NCBI GenBank assembly: GCA_001804345.1
Contig: MHFU01000056.1
Coordinates: 11,034 to 45,458, forward strand
DNA length: 34,425 bases
Source: Omnitrophica bacterium RIFOXYB12_FULL_50_7
Lineage (GTDB): Bacteria > Omnitrophota > Omnitrophia > Omnitrophales > Aquincolibacteriaceae
Direction of reading: 5' to 3'
Within the stretch, counting starts at the first letter, position 1. Every line of letters starts with the position of its first letter. The notes beneath the pieces are model-generated. The model saw nothing but the letters and a program-made list of their open reading frames with translations. It made no database searches and was not told where the DNA came from. This document shows, piece by piece, positions 14,596 to 22,800 of this stretch. The translations under genes and the position numbers were made by a program.

Positions 14596-14963
14596 CAGGG
14601 CGCTCCGATCATGTCCCGTACGAACTGATCCAACAAAGTTTCCAGGTTGATCGGTTTGGTCAGATACTCTGAAGCGCCAAGTTCGACCATTTTTTTGACG
14701 GTTTCCGTGTCCCGGTGACCGGTGAGGACGATCACGGGCAGGGCGGGGAATAGTTCGTGGATGAGACGCATGACCTCAATCCCGTCCATGCCGGGCATGC
14801 CAATATCCAGGAGGACCAGCGACGGAAGATCCCTTTTGATCATGGCAAGGCCGTCGGGACCGTTCAAAGCAAAGGAAGCAGAGTAGCCCGCATCAAAGAG
14901 AAACTCTGTTACCATCTTGCAAATCTCAGGCTCGTCATCGATGATCAGGATTTTTTTTGGCAT
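14595..14963 (-). CDS. Single-domain response regulator (CheY-like)
   Basis: A 122-residue stand-alone receiver. D9-D10 form the acidic pocket, D53 (LLDIGMPGMDG) is the phosphoacceptor, T81 (VLTGH) the switch threonine and K103 (YLTKP) the conserved lysine. There is no output domain, so it must act by protein contact or phosphotransfer. GGGAGGA lies just upstream of the ATG. It is convergent with the cstA-PilZ pair and divergent from corA; no histidine kinase lies nearby. Confidence 0.93.
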   Translation of the reverse strand: MPKKILIIDDEPEICKMVTEFLFDAGYSASFALNGPDGLAMIKRDLPSLVLLDIGMPGMDGIEVMRLIHELFPALPVIVLTGHRDTETVKKMVELGASEYLTKPINLETLLDQFVRDMIGAP

Positions 14964-15143
14964 CTTGTCCTCCCTCGCTATTCCCTCTTATTATAAAACA
15001 AGACCGCTTTTCTCAGGAACAATAATTTCACGGTGAAAACAAAAACCGGACGGAGGAAGGCGGATGACAAAAGACAAAGAACCAAGAGCGTGACGCTATC
15101 TGCCCTCCCCCCTCCATTATCCGGAAAGTGATTTTTTGTGTCG

Positions 15144-15163
15144 CCAATCCGCGAGGGGATTGG
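15144..15163 (+). promoter_or_regulatory. Hairpin in the corA leader
   Basis: CCAATCC and GGATTGG pair around a six-base loop, 37 bases before the corA start. It could be the end of a leader structure; it does not match an M-box that I can recognise. Confidence 0.3.
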
Positions 15164-15199
15164 TAAGATAACCACTGTTCGAACACAACGGAGTCTACA

Positions 15200-16177
15200 A
15201 TGATCACAAGTTTTTTTTATAAAAAAGGCGGAGAAATCGAAACGAATCTTTCCCGGGCACGGCTTCTTTCCGCGTTGAGCGAAAAAGGGGGGCTTCTCTG
15301 GGTTGATCTGGAGGAACCCAGCGAATTTGAGAGCGATTCCTTAGTCGAGATCTTCAACTTTCACCCTCTGGCGGTCGAAGACTGCATGACCGACCAATCT
15401 CAACCCAAGCTCGACGACTACGACGAGTATCTTTTTATGGTCGTTCACGCGATCGCCATGCACGACAAAGGCTCGAAAAGAGAGCTTCGAACCGTAGAGC
15501 TTGATATATTTATCGGTGAGAATTTCGTCGTTACCTTCCACAAGGAGCCTCTGGCGAGCGTGACCCAGGTACGCGAGCTTGTGCAAAAAAAGACCTCAGC
15601 GTTGATGGGGAGCGGTCCTGGCCTGCTCGTGCACTCCCTTCTGGATCATTTGGTCGACCGGTACCTTCCGGTTCTGAATGAATATGACGAGAAGATAGAC
15701 TCTCTTGAAAAAGAAATGTTTCGTCACACCACGAAAGATTTTCTGAAGACGTTGCTTCAGGTCAAACAAGACGTTTTTCATCTGCGGCGGATCGTGGGGC
15801 CTCAGAGGGACACTCTTTATTCTCTGACGCGCGATTCCAGCGCTTTTATCCGGACGGAACATTTGATGTATTTTCGCGACGTCTACGATCACCTTTTCAG
15901 GATCTACGGTATGGCCGAGGCATATCACGAGAACCTGAACAACATCCTGCAGGTCTATTTTTCGTATTCCTCTTTCCGGCTCAATGAAGTCCTGAAACAT
16001 TTGACCGTTTTGGCGACTGTCACCATGCCGCCCGTCATTATCGCGAGCATTTACGGCATGAACTTCAAACATTTTCCGGAGCTGGAATGGGCGCTGGGCT
16101 ATCCGTTCGCCATCGGTCTTTGCGTGCTCTCCTCCCTTGTCACGCTTGTCTGGATGAAGTTCAAGAAATGGATCTAG
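15200..16177 (+). CDS. corA: Magnesium/cobalt transporter CorA
   Basis: A 325-residue member of the CorA family of pentameric Mg2+/Co2+ channels. Residues 1-250 are the cytoplasmic alpha/beta domain and the long stalk helix (HPLAVEDCMTDQSQPKLDDYDEYLFMVVHA is the family's N-terminal block). Two TM helices close the protein; the selectivity motif G286-M287-N288 (SIYGMNFKHFPE) ends the first, and the basic KFKKWI tail follows the second. Length is typical. GGAG precedes the ATG. It stands alone, with a heptamer hairpin immediately after its stop. Confidence 0.95.
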   Translation: MITSFFYKKGGEIETNLSRARLLSALSEKGGLLWVDLEEPSEFESDSLVEIFNFHPLAVEDCMTDQSQPKLDDYDEYLFMVVHAIAMHDKGSKRELRTVELDIFIGENFVVTFHKEPLASVTQVRELVQKKTSALMGSGPGLLVHSLLDHLVDRYLPVLNEYDEKIDSLEKEMFRHTTKDFLKTLLQVKQDVFHLRRIVGPQRDTLYSLTRDSSAFIRTEHLMYFRDVYDHLFRIYGMAEAYHENLNNILQVYFSYSSFRLNEVLKHLTVLATVTMPPVIIASIYGMNFKHFPELEWALGYPFAIGLCVLSSLVTLVWMKFKKWI

Positions 16178-16179
16178 CG

Positions 16180-16249
16180 ACGCACAACGAGCAACGAACA
16201 ACACGCATCATGCGACGCAAAGACAAGGCGTTGCGCGTTGACCGTTGAG
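16180..16249 (+). repeat. Heptamer hairpin repeat, CAAC/GTTG type
   Basis: Units of the ACGCACA, ACGAGCA, ACGAACA, ACACGCA form, then GCGTTGC, GCGTTGA, CCGTTGA. The two halves are reverse complements. It fills the corA-rlmN gap and supplies the corA 3' end. Confidence 0.75.
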
Positions 16250-16262
16250 TAAAAAATCCCCC

Positions 16263-17342
16263 ATGAAAGCTTTATACGGTTCAACTTCCGACGAAATAGA
16301 AACTTTTGTCATAGCCCAAGGCCTTCCCAAATACCGCGCAGCCCAGATCCTGGATTGGATCTACCAGAAGAATGTCCTCGCCTGGGACGAGATCAAGAAC
16401 CTCCCGAAAGACGCCCTCCAAAAACTTTCCGGAGAAATCCGCCTTACCGCCCTTGAACCCGGAGAGGAAAAAAAAGCGGTGGCCGGAGGGCCGACAAAGT
16501 TTCTTTTCAAAACCCCGGATGGACATTTTCTTGAAAGTGTTTTGATCTCGCAAAAGGACGCCCCCGATTCCCGGGAAGGCGAGGAGACAATTCCTCAGGG
16601 GAGGCGGGAGACCGTGTGCGTTTCAACGCAGCTGGGATGCAAGATTCAATGCGCGTTTTGCGCGAGCGGTCAGGGGAAGTTCACCCGCAACCTCACGGCC
16701 GGCGAGATCGTCGAACAGGTCGCAAGAATCAGTCGGATGACAGGAAAAAAGATCACGAATGTTGTTTTTATGGGGATGGGGGAACCGCTCGATAATTATG
16801 AGGCCACGCTCAAGGCGGTCCGTATCTTGATCGAGCCCTGGGGGTTCGCTTTCGGAGCGCGAAGAGTCACGGTCTCGACCTCCGGGATTACCCCGAAGAT
16901 CCTGGAATTTGTAAAAGCCGTGGACGGGCGCGTCCGGCTTTCCGTGTCACTCCATTCCTCGATCGACGAAGTTCGCAGCTCTCTTGTTCCGATCAATCAA
17001 CGTTACCCTCTCAAGGAGCTTGTGAGTGCTTTGAGGAGGATCAATCAGGACCTGAAGCGCGAGATCACGTTCGAATACACGCTAATCGCTGGCGTGAACG
17101 ATTCCGACGAAGAGGCTGAGGGAATTGCCATGATCGCAAAACCCCTTCGTGCCAAGATCAATGTTATTCCTTATAACCCGATCGCGGAATTCCCGCACAA
17201 AGCGCCTACACCCGAAGCAACAGAGCGTTTTTGCGACCAGCTTGAGAGGCGCGGCCTTCGCGTGACGCTCAGGCAGACGGTGGGCCGCGACATTGATGCC
17301 GCGTGCGGGCAGCTCCGGTTGGACAGAATGTCCGCCCGGTAG
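16263..17342 (+). CDS. rlmN: 23S rRNA (adenine-2503-C2)-methyltransferase RlmN
   Basis: A radical SAM methyltransferase that methylates C2 of A2503 in 23S rRNA and of A37 in some tRNAs. The 359-residue length is normal. The [4Fe-4S] motif is C126-x3-C130-x2-C133 (GCKIQCAFC); GMGEPLDNY is the SAM-binding loop; VSLHSSID and PYNP follow; the methyl-carrying cysteine lies in the C-terminal ACGQL. Start: the ATG at 16263 begins at MKALYG; a TTG at 16245 lies in the heptamer repeat and is not favoured. No ribosome site is obvious. Heptamer repeats flank the gene on both sides. Confidence 0.95.
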   Translation: MKALYGSTSDEIETFVIAQGLPKYRAAQILDWIYQKNVLAWDEIKNLPKDALQKLSGEIRLTALEPGEEKKAVAGGPTKFLFKTPDGHFLESVLISQKDAPDSREGEETIPQGRRETVCVSTQLGCKIQCAFCASGQGKFTRNLTAGEIVEQVARISRMTGKKITNVVFMGMGEPLDNYEATLKAVRILIEPWGFAFGARRVTVSTSGITPKILEFVKAVDGRVRLSVSLHSSIDEVRSSLVPINQRYPLKELVSALRRINQDLKREITFEYTLIAGVNDSDEEAEGIAMIAKPLRAKINVIPYNPIAEFPHKAPTPEATERFCDQLERRGLRVTLRQTVGRDIDAACGQLRLDRMSAR

Positions 17343-17376
17343 CGCAACGCGCAACGGTCAACGCTCAACGGTCTAC
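17342..17376 (+). repeat. Heptamer repeat between rlmN and the S23-type gene
   Basis: Units CGCAACG, CGCAACG, GTCAACG, CTCAACG, GTC. On the minus strand it supplies the last codons and the stop of the S23-type gene (TGA at 17367-17365). Confidence 0.75.
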
Positions 17377-17895
17377 CTTTTTGTTTAAACTGATGACCAT
17401 CCGCGTTAAATGGTCGACCTCTTCCAGCAAAAAAGACTTGTTTTCATTGGCAAAATAATTTAACTCACTCGAAACAATGATTTGAGTCTCGAGTTCTCCC
17501 AAAGAACCCAGGGCGATATTTAAGAACTGCTGAAATTCCTTAGCGTGCCTGCGGCGATACCCTTCCGCGATGTTCGAAGGAATTGAAACAGCGGCCCGTC
17601 TCATTTGCGCTACAAGGCCATAAATCTCCTCCCTCGGAAAGGCGCTCGTTTTTTGATAGATCATTTTTACCAGAGAAATACCCTTTTGCCATATTGCAAG
17701 ATCTCGGAACGACTTTACCACTTTTTGCGACAAATGTTGTTTTTCGGCGCCGCTTTCTTTGGGAGACAGATTTTTTTGTTGGTTTTCGATGAAGCTCGTC
17801 TTTTCTTCGTTCCATCGTCGGGGCTTATCGTATGGAGAAGGGTTGTTGCGGTGAGTGTTGGGCGTTGCCCGTTGTCCTGAAGTGTTGTTTTCCAT
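17365..17895 (-). CDS. Four-helix-bundle protein (S23/IVP family) with repeat-derived N-terminus
   Basis: A 176-residue protein. Residues ~62-170 are a four-helix-bundle domain of the S23/23S rRNA intervening-sequence family: FRDLAIWQKGISLVKMIY, FPREEIYGLVAQMRRAAVSIPSNIAEGYRR, EFQQFLNIALGSLGELETQI. Family members are ~115-125 residues; the extra ~58 N-terminal residues are low-complexity, and the first ~20 are encoded by a heptamer repeat (17842-17891). The last residues and stop also lie in a heptamer tract. AAGGAG sits nine bases before the ATG, so translation does begin in front of the repeat. It follows the beta-propeller gene by 17 bases and is probably cotranscribed. Function of this family outside rRNA inserts is unknown. 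Confidence 0.85.
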   Translation of the reverse strand: MENNTSGQRATPNTHRNNPSPYDKPRRWNEEKTSFIENQQKNLSPKESGAEKQHLSQKVVKSFRDLAIWQKGISLVKMIYQKTSAFPREEIYGLVAQMRRAAVSIPSNIAEGYRRRHAKEFQQFLNIALGSLGELETQIIVSSELNYFANENKSFLLEEVDHLTRMVISLNKKVDR

Positions 17896-17949
17896 CTTTT
17901 GTTTCTCCTTTTTCAGTTCGTTGCGCGTTGTGCGTTGAACGTTGCGCCG
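17842..17949 (+). repeat. Two heptamer tracts (GTTGxxx) across the end of one gene and start of the next
   Basis: 17842-17891 has units GTTGGGC, GTTGCCC, GTTGTCC and relatives and is translated on the minus strand as the N-terminus of the S23-type protein. 17916-17949 (GTTGCGC, GTTGTGC, GTTGAAC, GTTGCGC) encodes the end of the beta-propeller protein and its stop. Between them lie the 17-base intergenic gap and the ribosome site. Confidence 0.7.
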
Positions 17950-19607
17950 TTTTCTTCATCCGAGGATTGATAAAACCATAACTTATTAAACAAGGGCCTT
18001 TTCTCATAAATCCGTTCCAGCCTTTTCGAAAAAAACCCATCCGTTATTGCGTCTAAAAGAGATGTGAGTTCGTCCATGCGCAAAAGATTTTCAAGGTGCT
18101 CCTGTTCGGAGACGGGCGGCGTGAAGACGAGGTCGATCTGAAGGCGCCGGCGCTCGTAATAGATGCGTGTGGCTTCAGAGAGGAGGTCATTGCGGAGCTC
18201 CACCATGAGTTTCTCGCGTGAGTCGATCGAGGTTTGATCAGAACTGTAAACCATGTCGCCAAAGTCCCAGCTGACGTCCGCGTCCCAACCTTTGCCCACA
18301 TCTTCAGGTCCCGTGATGTACTTGCCGCTGTAAGTGCTGATGGAGGTGCTACGATCCAGGTTTTTACCGAACGAAAAGGTCGGCAAAAATCCTGCGAGCC
18401 TTGATTCGGCATGCCAGCGGCGGATCTTGCCGTTCGCGACATCAGCGTATTGAATGACGCATTTGTGAACTTCTCGAGCCGACGGTTCAAGCGCGAGGAG
18501 TTCTTTAAAAAGCGCGAGAGTTTCTTCGGGGGGTTGATAAAGTGTTACACTCGGGCCGGCTTCCGGCACAAACGCGTCAAGGGGGTACTGCACAAAACCC
18601 TCTTCGGTGATCGCAATCAGTTTTTCTTCGTTCAGCACGGCAATGCCTTGCGTGCGGTCTTTGGCTAATCCTTCAAAGAGACCCGTCCATTTTTGCGTAC
18701 GAGCCTCGTAAGCATAAACACCGCGAGGGGTTGCCGCATAAAGAAGCCCTTTTTTTTCTGAATAAGCGAGTTGATAAATAACAGGACTTTGCAAACCGCT
18801 TCTGGAAAGGGGTTCCCAGCGATGCCCGCCGTCGAGGCTTTGAAAGACACCGTTTGTGGTTGCAAGGAACAGTTCCTGCGGGTTGCGTTTCGAGACGAGC
18901 AGATCGTGGATCTTCAGATCAAAAGAGAGCGATTCTTCGGGGGGTTCCGAGTTCTCCTTGTCTGTGGCAGGGGTCTCCGTGCTGGTTTTTGAAAGATCGA
19001 GGACAGGATGCGCGGAACCCTCAGGCAGCGCGAAATAAAGAGTTTTTTCATCCGCCAAGAAAATCCGGTCATGGTCGAAGAGCAAAAGGGGGATGGGACC
19101 TGATGCGTGGAAGATAGCGGAGGGAGCCCAGGTACCTCCGGCGTTCTGTGTTTCCCAAAGGCCCTTTTGGGTTCCCAGGAACCAGCGGTTGGGATCTTTG
19201 GGGTGGACCGCGAAAGCGAGAGGATTTTTTTGGGTGTCTTTGTAGACCACGCGCCAGGAACGGTCTTTCAGGTTTCCCATAAAAACGCTTCGGCTCGTGA
19301 TCGCGAAAACAATGTCCGGCAGAACACCGAAAGAAAAGAGTCGCTTGATCGGCGCGGCCGCGTCGGTTTGGGACCAAAGAGGCTGCCACAAACTCCCCCT
19401 TCCGTTTTCAAAAATTTTATGTCCCGATGCGAGGAGAAATTTCGTCGGATCGAGAGGATGGATAGCGAGGCAGGTGAGGGCGCCGCCAGTCATGGACGGC
19501 TGAAGGGGCTTCTGCCATTCAGCCGGGGCCGGCATTTGAAATCCCAAGAAGCAGAGAAGCGATAGTGTGGCGCCCCAGACGATTGTTTTCTTGTTTATTT
19601 TCAACAC
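17913..19607 (-). CDS. Secreted beta-propeller (BNR/YCF48-like) protein
   Basis: A 564-residue exported protein. Residues 1-29 are a signal peptide (KINKKTIVWGATLSLLCFLGFQMPAPAEW). Residues ~40-330 hold about six repeats of the BNR/sialidase or YCF48-like kind: AIHPLDPTKFLLAS, AVHPKDPNRWFLGTQKGLWETQNAGGTWAP, LVSKRNPQELFLATTNGVFQSLDGGHRWEPLS, LLYAATPRGVYAYEARTQKW. Residues ~390-555 form a separate domain with WDFGDMVYSSDQTSIDSREKL and a helical stretch of unknown function. The start is GTG at 19607 with AAGGAGG upstream. The final residues derive from a heptamer repeat. A strong promoter lies at 19641-19669. Divergent from the giant gene. Function unknown; surface or envelope assembly is a guess. 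Confidence 0.75.
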   Translation of the reverse strand: MLKINKKTIVWGATLSLLCFLGFQMPAPAEWQKPLQPSMTGGALTCLAIHPLDPTKFLLASGHKIFENGRGSLWQPLWSQTDAAAPIKRLFSFGVLPDIVFAITSRSVFMGNLKDRSWRVVYKDTQKNPLAFAVHPKDPNRWFLGTQKGLWETQNAGGTWAPSAIFHASGPIPLLLFDHDRIFLADEKTLYFALPEGSAHPVLDLSKTSTETPATDKENSEPPEESLSFDLKIHDLLVSKRNPQELFLATTNGVFQSLDGGHRWEPLSRSGLQSPVIYQLAYSEKKGLLYAATPRGVYAYEARTQKWTGLFEGLAKDRTQGIAVLNEEKLIAITEEGFVQYPLDAFVPEAGPSVTLYQPPEETLALFKELLALEPSAREVHKCVIQYADVANGKIRRWHAESRLAGFLPTFSFGKNLDRSTSISTYSGKYITGPEDVGKGWDADVSWDFGDMVYSSDQTSIDSREKLMVELRNDLLSEATRIYYERRRLQIDLVFTPPVSEQEHLENLLRMDELTSLLDAITDGFFSKRLERIYEKRPLFNKLWFYQSSDEENGATFNAQRATN

Positions 19608-19640
19608 GGTTAGGCCTCCTTTTATTCATTATTATCATAT

Positions 19641-19669
19641 AATATATTCATATTTCGTAAAAATGTCAA
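19641..19669 (-). promoter_or_regulatory. Sigma-70 promoter for the beta-propeller operon
   Basis: On the minus strand TTGACA (19669-19664), a 17-base spacer, then TATATT (19646-19641). Start would fall near 19634, about 27 bases before the GTG start codon. Confidence 0.75.
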
Positions 19670-19719
19670 TGTTTTCTCGTGTTTTATTTAAAATACGTCC
19701 TATAAATGAGCCTTCTCCC

Positions 19720-19748
19720 TTGTAAAAGTCCAACAAGGAGGTTATATT
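19720..19748 (+). promoter_or_regulatory. Candidate promoter for the giant gene
   Basis: TTGTAA, a 17-base spacer, then TATATT, giving a leader of about 140 bases before 19894. It is the best match in the divergent region on the plus strand, but the -35 box matches at only four of six positions. Confidence 0.35.
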
Positions 19749-19893
19749 TTCGGAATTATGAGATTTTAGTTTTGGAGAGGTTTCTATTCTGTAAAACTAA
19801 AAATATTCATTTAAAAAGAAGCAAGACTGCAATTTAACGCTTTGCAAAAGATAGTTGTTTGAGAGCAAGCCATTCTTCTCTCCCGCTCGGATC

Positions 19894-22800
19894 ATGAGGA
19901 AGCAAACGCCCAGAAACAAAAAAAGGAACCATAAAGAAAAAATGAGGGAGATTTCTAGTTTCAAGCGAACCATCAGCCTGATCATCGCTGTTTGTTTTCT
20001 GACAACGAATGCGATGGCTATGCCTGGTCAGGAAGCGTGGCTCGGGGAACGTGGAACGGGGAACGTATTCGGATCGAAAGATATTCTCTCGCTTTCTATG
20101 CCCTCGTCTCTTGGAACCGTTGTTGAAACTTATCGTGTGGAACAAAAAAACAGGCGTGGCACCCGTTTCCCGTTCACCGTTTCCCGGCACGACCCCATGG
20201 TCGTGTACATTCAAGACGCGCACGACTCCCTCGAAGCCCAGGAAAATATTGCTGGGATGGTCAAGTATCTTACGGAGCAGAAAGGCGTGCGGACAGTCTA
20301 TGAGGAAGGCTATGAAGGCCCGGTCCCCTCTGACCAACTCTTTGGAAACATCCAAGACACGACGCTTAAAGAAAAACTCTCCTATTACCTCATGGACAAA
20401 CTCCGCGTCAGCGGTGCTGAGTATGCGCACATTAACCGACTAGCGGATAGGGTACAGGGTATAGGGTATAGGAAAAACAAAAACAGTGAAGACCTATCCC
20501 TTAAACCCTATCCCCTAAACCCTGATTGGCAATTAATCGGTGCGGACTCGATCGCACTCCATCTCGAAAACATCCGGGCCTACGAACAAAGCGCCAAGAA
20601 ACGCGGGGATATTACCAAGGACATCCAGCGGATCCGCAAAGAACTTCAAAGGATCATGGACCGGAATTTTCCGAAAGAAATCAAACGGTGGATGGAGTTG
20701 CAGAGACGTTATCAGAATGGCCAATTACCGCTGATGGAATATTTACGCAGAACTTATTTGCTGTGGGAAACGGGAAACGGGAAACGGGCAACGAAAACGT
20801 TCAGCGTTCCCCGTTCCCCGTTCCCCGGGATCGGGGCCCTCTTTTCCGGCGATGAAAAAAAAATCAAACAGATCGATCTTGTGAAGCTGATGAGCGAGAT
20901 TCGCCAGCTCGAGGAAGAGGTGGTCGGAAAAGGACTTCCCGGGGATAGCGACCGGAAAACTTACGGGTATTATCAAAGCGTCCTACTTCTCGAAAAACTC
21001 AACGCGATCCAATTGAGTGCTGAGGAATATGCGGCACTCAAGGAATCACTTGAAAACCTCAAGACAGAAGATCTCGCTCAATTCATTGCCCGTGAAACGG
21101 GTCGGTCGATCGTGCTGTTCCGCTCCTGGGAAGATCTCATTACGGATTCGATCAATTTTTATGAGCTCGCGAAGAAACGTGACGAGGCTCTCGGGAAAAT
21201 TTTAGGGGATAGCGTAGAGGGTATAGGGTATAGGAAAAACAAAAACAGTGAAGATCTGCCTCCTAAACCCTATCCCCTAAACCTTAATGCTTCCATTTTG
21301 GTTTTTGGGGGTTTCCACAAAGAAGCCATCAAAAAGATCCTGAAAGAAAAAGGAATCTCGTACGTCATCCTTTCCCCATCCATTACCTCACCGAGCAAGC
21401 GGCATGAGGATTATTATCAGATGCTGATGAGCGGTGGAAAACACGCTTTCGAAACGCCTTCGGGCTTTTCGAAAAGACCACAGTCCCAATTCCAATCAAT
21501 TGAAGCGAATCGGAAATTGGGGCAGCCCCGACTACCATTCATTAAAAGAAATCAAAAGTTGGGACAGACCAGAGACTATAGACTAAAGACCAAAAGCCTC
21601 CTCTCCCCGCGGGAGAGGGAAGGGGTGAGGGGGAAAAGTCTCCAGTCTCCAGTCTCTAGTCTCCAGTCTGGCGGGAAGAGCGGTAGCGATTCACGACAAA
21701 GCATCGCCCGCGAAAGCACCTGCCCGCAGCGTGCTGTTGCAATGGATTACGCGCCCGTGATGGACCATCTCGCCGAAACCGGCGCGCCATTCCGTTCCGA
21801 AACCCGGGCGAATTTTATTTTGAAAATGGACCACGCCCTGTCGGACGAGCACCAGATTGCACCCTACAAACACCCGGGATTTGTAGGGTCAAACGAGAGC
21901 GCCCGCGCGGAGGTGCGGTCTGAAGTTCGATTGGGATTTCCGCCACTTGCAAAAAAATATCAACGATACATTGCCAAGCATGATTTAGATGCGCGGCCGG
22001 TACAAGCACAGCTGATTCATCCTGCTTTAGTCGGTCACGATATGGCCCAGAAGGACGTCATCAATCCCAATGACAAAGAACTTGCGGCGCTTGTTGCGGG
22101 TCCTAATGTTGATATTTCGAAAGTTTTACTCATGAGCAACGCGACGAAAGCTTTCTTTGTGGGGCATCGTCTGGGATTTCTTAAAGCTGATCGATTGCGG
22201 GATCGCCTCACGGCAACGGATTGGGAAAAACCTATTGAGCTGGAAGAGTATCGAGATCACAAATTCCGTACAGGCAGGGCACCGCTATACGAAGGCGTTA
22301 TTAAGGATGCTGAAACTGCCATTCTTATGGAATTACAAGCAATGCAAGTTGAGAAATCCAGCATTCAAATCTTTGATGATGCTGGAGCTAATGACGGCAA
22401 ACTCGCTGTAAGGATTCGCTTTCAATGGGCTTATCACAATCGCAAAGAGCGGGAATATGAATTTACGTTCTTTGATCATGATATTGAGCAAGGAAACTAC
22501 CCGCCGCTTTTAGAACAAGCGCTTAAAGAGAAAATAGACGTTTATCTTCAGTGGGCGCCTGGAACTCTGAGCGAAGCGTACCGCTATTTTCTGAGGCGCA
22601 TTTTGCCTGCGCTGCGGGAGGGTGGGCATATGGTTACGGATGATCGATATTACCATTCGTTTCTGAATGATGTGATTCATTACAGTATTTGTCCTTTTCT
22701 TGAGGATGATGATTCTAATTGGCAAGCGCGAGGTGTGAAAACGCAACCTTTCCAAAATGACTTTTTTATATTCGCGGCGCAAAAGGGAAACGACGGCACT

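Noticed and set aside
15596..16204. 202-codon minus-strand frame inside corA
   Set aside because: Antisense shadow of a complete CorA gene; no start signal or family match.
20447..21672. Heptamer tracts considered as CRISPR repeats
   Set aside because: Units are 7 bases without unique spacers and the halves are inverted; not a CRISPR array.
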